Of a DNA stretch of 64,000 bases, positions 60,797-64,000 are shown in pieces (the stretch's first letter is position 1; the number at the start of each line of letters is the position of its first letter). A program made the translations under genes and the position numbers. Source of the stretch: Toxonevra muliebris (Eukaryota; Arthropoda; Insecta; Diptera; Pallopteridae); contig OY829326.1 of NCBI GenBank assembly GCA_963691655.1, positions 78,361,235 through 78,425,234 on the forward strand, given 5' to 3'. Under the pieces are notes generated by a model. It had not been told where the DNA came from and searched no databases. It saw only the letters and a program-made list of their open reading frames with translations.

Positions 60797-61062
60797 GCTT
60801 CTAGCGGGTAGTGGGCTAAACTTTCACCCGAGAGTTTGCAGGTTCGATTCCCATCTTGATCTCGTAACCCTCTTATATACCTATCGATATGAAGTGAATG
60901 AGAATTATAAGAAATTGTACAAGTGCAAATCTTGGTAGACAATGGCAAAACCAAAATTGCCACACCGCCATTCGAAACTGGCGTTAAACTGTTTGTCCAA
61001 CCATATTGTATCACAATAGATGATTCTGGCCTAAGTGTGTCCCTGGACAGCCACCTAACCTA
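60797..61062 (+). repeat. tRNA-derived SINE, family 1, copy 1
   Basis: The head carries an A-box-like GGGTAGTGGGCTAAAC (60806-60821) and a perfect B box GGTTCGATTCC (60841-60851), about 30 bp apart as in pol III promoters. The body contains ATATGAAGTGAATGAGAAT..., a CCGCCATTCGAAACTGGCGT block and the 3' end CCACCTAACCTAA. Two further copies occur in this window (33945-34244 on +, 27141-27345 on -), which confirms a dispersed family. It lies inside the hAT-like element. Confidence 0.85.
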
Positions 61063-61342
61063 AGAATAAGTGTGTTTGGTTGTACAAGTTTTGCTCAAGT
61101 TATCCTGTATCGTGGACATAGCTAGATGGGCGTTACAATCAACCGTTGTTCGATCAAAACTAATATACTGTAGGGTATAAAACCACTTATTCGAACCAAA
61201 TCACTTTTTTCGAACAAAACTGGTTTGGGTTTGATTTCATTCAAATGAAATAAAAGAAAAACTGTTTGGTTTATAGTTCAGTTCGACTTATTTAACTTAC
61301 GAATGGCTTGGTTCAAACTCGCTTCTTACCCCTGCTCTTTTC

Positions 61343-64000
61343 CAAGTAAAAAAAAATTAGAAAAAAATATTTTGTTACGTTCTTGAAACAAACATTTCTC
61401 CTAAAATTTTGGAATTTATATGAAAATTCATTGCAATTGAAACTTTAAACGCCATTTTTTTAATTAGCAAATCAAGCTGAAGTTAGAAGTTGTCATACAC
61501 ATTCTCGATGATTTTTTCTTTGAAAATTTTGATTTATTTGAAAAGTAATGAAGCACTAAATTTTTAACAATACATATTATTTGAAATTTTTCCAGGACCG
61601 GAAGATTTACGAACAATCAAAAACAAAAAAGGGGCTTAAATGGAATTTTTTATTTCAGTTTTTAAAATATTAAAAATTTAAACTAAATTGTAGATTTCTT
61701 TTATTTACCTTTTTATACTTTTCAAAATTTTAATTGCTTCTAATGAGCCATTTGATTATAAAAAACTCTAAAAAATATTTTGCAAAAATGTTGCTCTTTA
61801 TTGCCCTTCAAATAAATTGACATTTTCAAAGGTCCAATAATTCTTTCAATCAAATCAGTTTTAAATCTTCACACCAAAAACATTTATATACCTAGAAAAA
61901 CTGTGAATGCAGGATTGACTAGCAGTTGCTCTTTTAGAATCCGAAGTCAACCCCTATGTCAGAGATAACAAGTATAATTCTGGCAAAAAATTTCAAATAG
62001 TTCTAATAGAAAAAAAAATATTAAAAAAAATATTAAAAATCGGTGAATACTATAGATTATAAATTTTATTTTGTCTTTTTTTTTTTGAACTTGTAATTAA
62101 TATCGCAAATTAAAAGAAAGTTCCCACATTTCGAGAGGGTTCAGAACCCCCAAAAATCACTCCCTCTAAACACGGCTCTGCTCGTAGGTACTTCAAATTC
62201 GCTTGCTTTCCTCTAAAATGTTACACCAAATGCCAGTTTCATCTGTTGTTTTTGTTCGGGAAGAAAATTGTTAATTTATGGAAACTACGTAGGTTTTGTT
62301 TTATTTGCGTGGATTTACAGAGCTAGTGGAAAATTATTAAACTCACAACTAGACTTGAAATTTGGAGAAATTTTACACATCTTTGCGGCATTTTCCCTTA
62401 CGGCTTATGAAATAGCTGAATTGATGCAGAAATAGAGGAAAGAAAAAAATTTTTAGCAATCTTACTTTCTGAATGACACTGACTAGCTCTGCGAGTTTTG
62501 ATTTTTTTTCTAATGAAAATGAAAATTCTCTTTAAGAAACAGTGAATTCAAGCTTTCAAATTTTTGATGGCAATTCAAATGAATGTCTTTTATGTCTTTT
62601 TGAGGTTGCAAGAAAATTAAGCTGCTTTGAACTTAATTAATAAATTAACTAAAATTTCTAAAAGCAAATATGTATTGAGATTCCTAGAGTTGAGTTTTTT
62701 TTTGTTAGTAGAAAGATTATGTATTATAAACCAACGGAGAGGCTAACAAAAACTTGTTAAGTTGCCTGGAAAAAAAGACAAACAAAAATTATATTTTATA
62801 ATATTTTGTTGGGTTTTTCGGCAGTGTGAGCTGGCACATTATTGTTAAGTAGAAAATAGCAACACAGTTTCTCATTTTTTTGTTTTCCAACAAATTTTTA
62901 AAAACAAATTTCTGTATGTAAATTAGCAGTTACTGTCTGGGAATAGCAGCTGAAAATGATGAATGAAAAATTTATTTCCATAAAAGATTTACCAACAGGT
63001 ATAAATAACTCAATACTAAAAATGAGTTTAGATATTTCTGTTTTCAAACTAACATTATTATAGGACATAAGAAAGCAAGGTTCATATAATATGTGCACAC
63101 ATGTTTTATCGTCTATATGTACACTGCTTTACAGTTAATTTAGTTATAACTAAAAATAAATACTTTCAGAAAATAAAAGCTCTTTTCCTTATTGATTTTA
63201 TTATTTCTCAGGCTTATAAATTCGGCACACATAATTTTTTTTTCTTTTATTTGTTGTATTATTATTTGTACTACAGTACAAATAGAGAACATATGCTAAA
63301 AAAAGAATATTTCTATGTTTTGTTTTAATAACTAAATCATACAGAGCAAAGTCTTCAAATACAGTACTGTTCAGTACTTTACGACAGTACATGTCGAAAG
63401 TTCAATTCTATTTTGTGATGGAAATAAGTGAAGCCACTGGTAACTATAATATAAAAATAATTGAAAAAAAAAACAAATTCAAGAAAATCACACTCACGAA
63501 TATGGCATAAAAGTTCTCAGAGAAAAATCTACCCAAGTTGGTAACACTGATTTGCACCTTTTAGGCTGCATACCATAAACTACTGTAGCATTTCCGGATC
63601 GAATTTATAGAATACAGCTTGCTCACTTGCTACAATTTAATTAAAAGTGATAGAGCGTTTTAAGTTTAGTTACGAATTATTGGGCAAAACGAACACGTGT
63701 CTCTTAGTGATGAGCATTCAAAATTCGTGAACAGTTTCGAAAAAAATGCGTTCAAAGTTTTAAAATCATTTATCTGTATAAAATCTTAAAGATTTTTACC
63801 ATTATGCTGCTATCCCAGCACAAACCATAAACTGCTGTTTCAAGTTCTTTTGCATCATCCAAAAACGAGTTTTCAGCGATCTTAACACTGGCTAAACTGG
63901 CTTCCTTTAATGATGCTCCATAGGCCATTGTTAAAGTAAATTACAGCGAGATCTGTCGCTATATTGAGCATAGTTTTTCTCCTTCGGTTCTTTATTATTA
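61343..64000. other. No gene seen to window end
   Basis: AT-rich. ACCATAAACTACTGTAGCAT at 63570 and ACCATAAACTGCTGTTTCAA at 63824 form a loose pair of direct repeats. Nothing else supported. Confidence 0.5.

Larger units (their letters stand above)
59104..61334. mobile_element. hAT-like element hosting a Tc3-like relic and a SINE
   Basis: Flanks show an imperfect 8-bp target duplication, CTCTTTAC (59096-59103) and CTCTTTTC (61335-61342). Termini are weakly inverted (CAAGGTTGTAA... against CAGGGGTAAGAA...). Both subterminal regions are rich in GGTTCA/TGAACC motifs, as expected for hAT transposase binding sites. No hAT transposase is visible. Two later insertions account for most of the 2231 bp. 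The boundary call is an inference from the duplication and motif symmetry. Confidence 0.6.
47405..64000 (+). other. Syn1: Probable Syn1 intron 3 (extends past window)
   Basis: Starts with a consensus donor GTAAGT after the PDZ exon in phase 1. None of the translations of the remaining 16.6 kb resembles the next part of a syntrophin (end of PH1, PH2, syntrophin-unique C-terminus), so the intron probably runs past the window edge. It is filled with transposon relics, microsatellites and SINEs listed separately. Confidence 0.5.

Overview
The window looks like nuclear DNA of a higher fly (Diptera, Brachycera), probably a tephritid-type fruit fly. It is very AT-rich, almost free of coding sequence, full of poly-Q-codon and CA/ACAT microsatellites, and densely layered with decayed Tc1/mariner, hAT and piggyBac-like DNA transposons. 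Several tRNA-derived SINEs carry a tail of the type I remember from tephritid sequence. The one host gene I recognise is the fly orthologue of beta-syntrophin. No prokaryotic operons, no CRISPR array and no rRNA genes are seen, and there is no canonical tRNA outside SINE heads. The species call is an inference.

Host gene. Three coding exons of Syntrophin-like 1 (Syn1) lie on the + strand. Exon A, 44145-44380, holds the start codon and the N-terminal half of the split PH domain. Exon B, 44444-44630, is a low-complexity linker. Exon C, 47170-47404, carries the complete front of the PDZ domain. All splice phases agree (2 nt carried, then 0, then 1). A 5' UTR acceptor lies at 44001-44002, with a small upstream ORF between it and the start codon. 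The downstream exons (second PH, syntrophin-unique domain) are not found in the remaining 16.6 kb, so most of 47405-64000 is probably one long intron. 1-44000 is upstream intergenic or 5' intron sequence.

Mobile-element layout. 1-7100: piggyBac-like MITEs and a complete but dead mariner (5820-7059). 13.5-15.2 kb: a 141-bp tandem array and a 400-bp MITE. 20.2-21.7 kb: a hAT element with a perfect 8-bp target duplication. 22.6-27.6 kb: a LINE tail, SINEs, a 39-bp minisatellite, a Tc1-type element made almost entirely of 288-bp inverted repeats, and several Tc1-like transposase relics. 28.9-30.5 and 37.4-39.0 kb: two complete Tc1-like relics. 34.6-36.5 kb: a giant foldback element with a pogo/Tigger-like MITE nested in its loop. 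41.3-43.5 kb: an IS630/Tc1 relic split by a hAT MITE, next to another hAT MITE. 44.9-45.7 kb: a sister hAT MITE inside the second Syn1 coding intron. 49.5-54.2 kb: further transposase relics and an internally deleted mariner. 56.0-56.5 kb: a clean piggyBac-like MITE. 59.1-61.3 kb: a hAT element that itself contains a Tc3-like relic and a SINE.

Nothing here reads as a new functional system. The main interest is the nested-transposon stratigraphy, long-inverted-repeat elements able to form large hairpins if transcribed, and a few unexplained GC-richer islands, notably 47.8-48.7 kb just downstream of the Syn1 PDZ exon.
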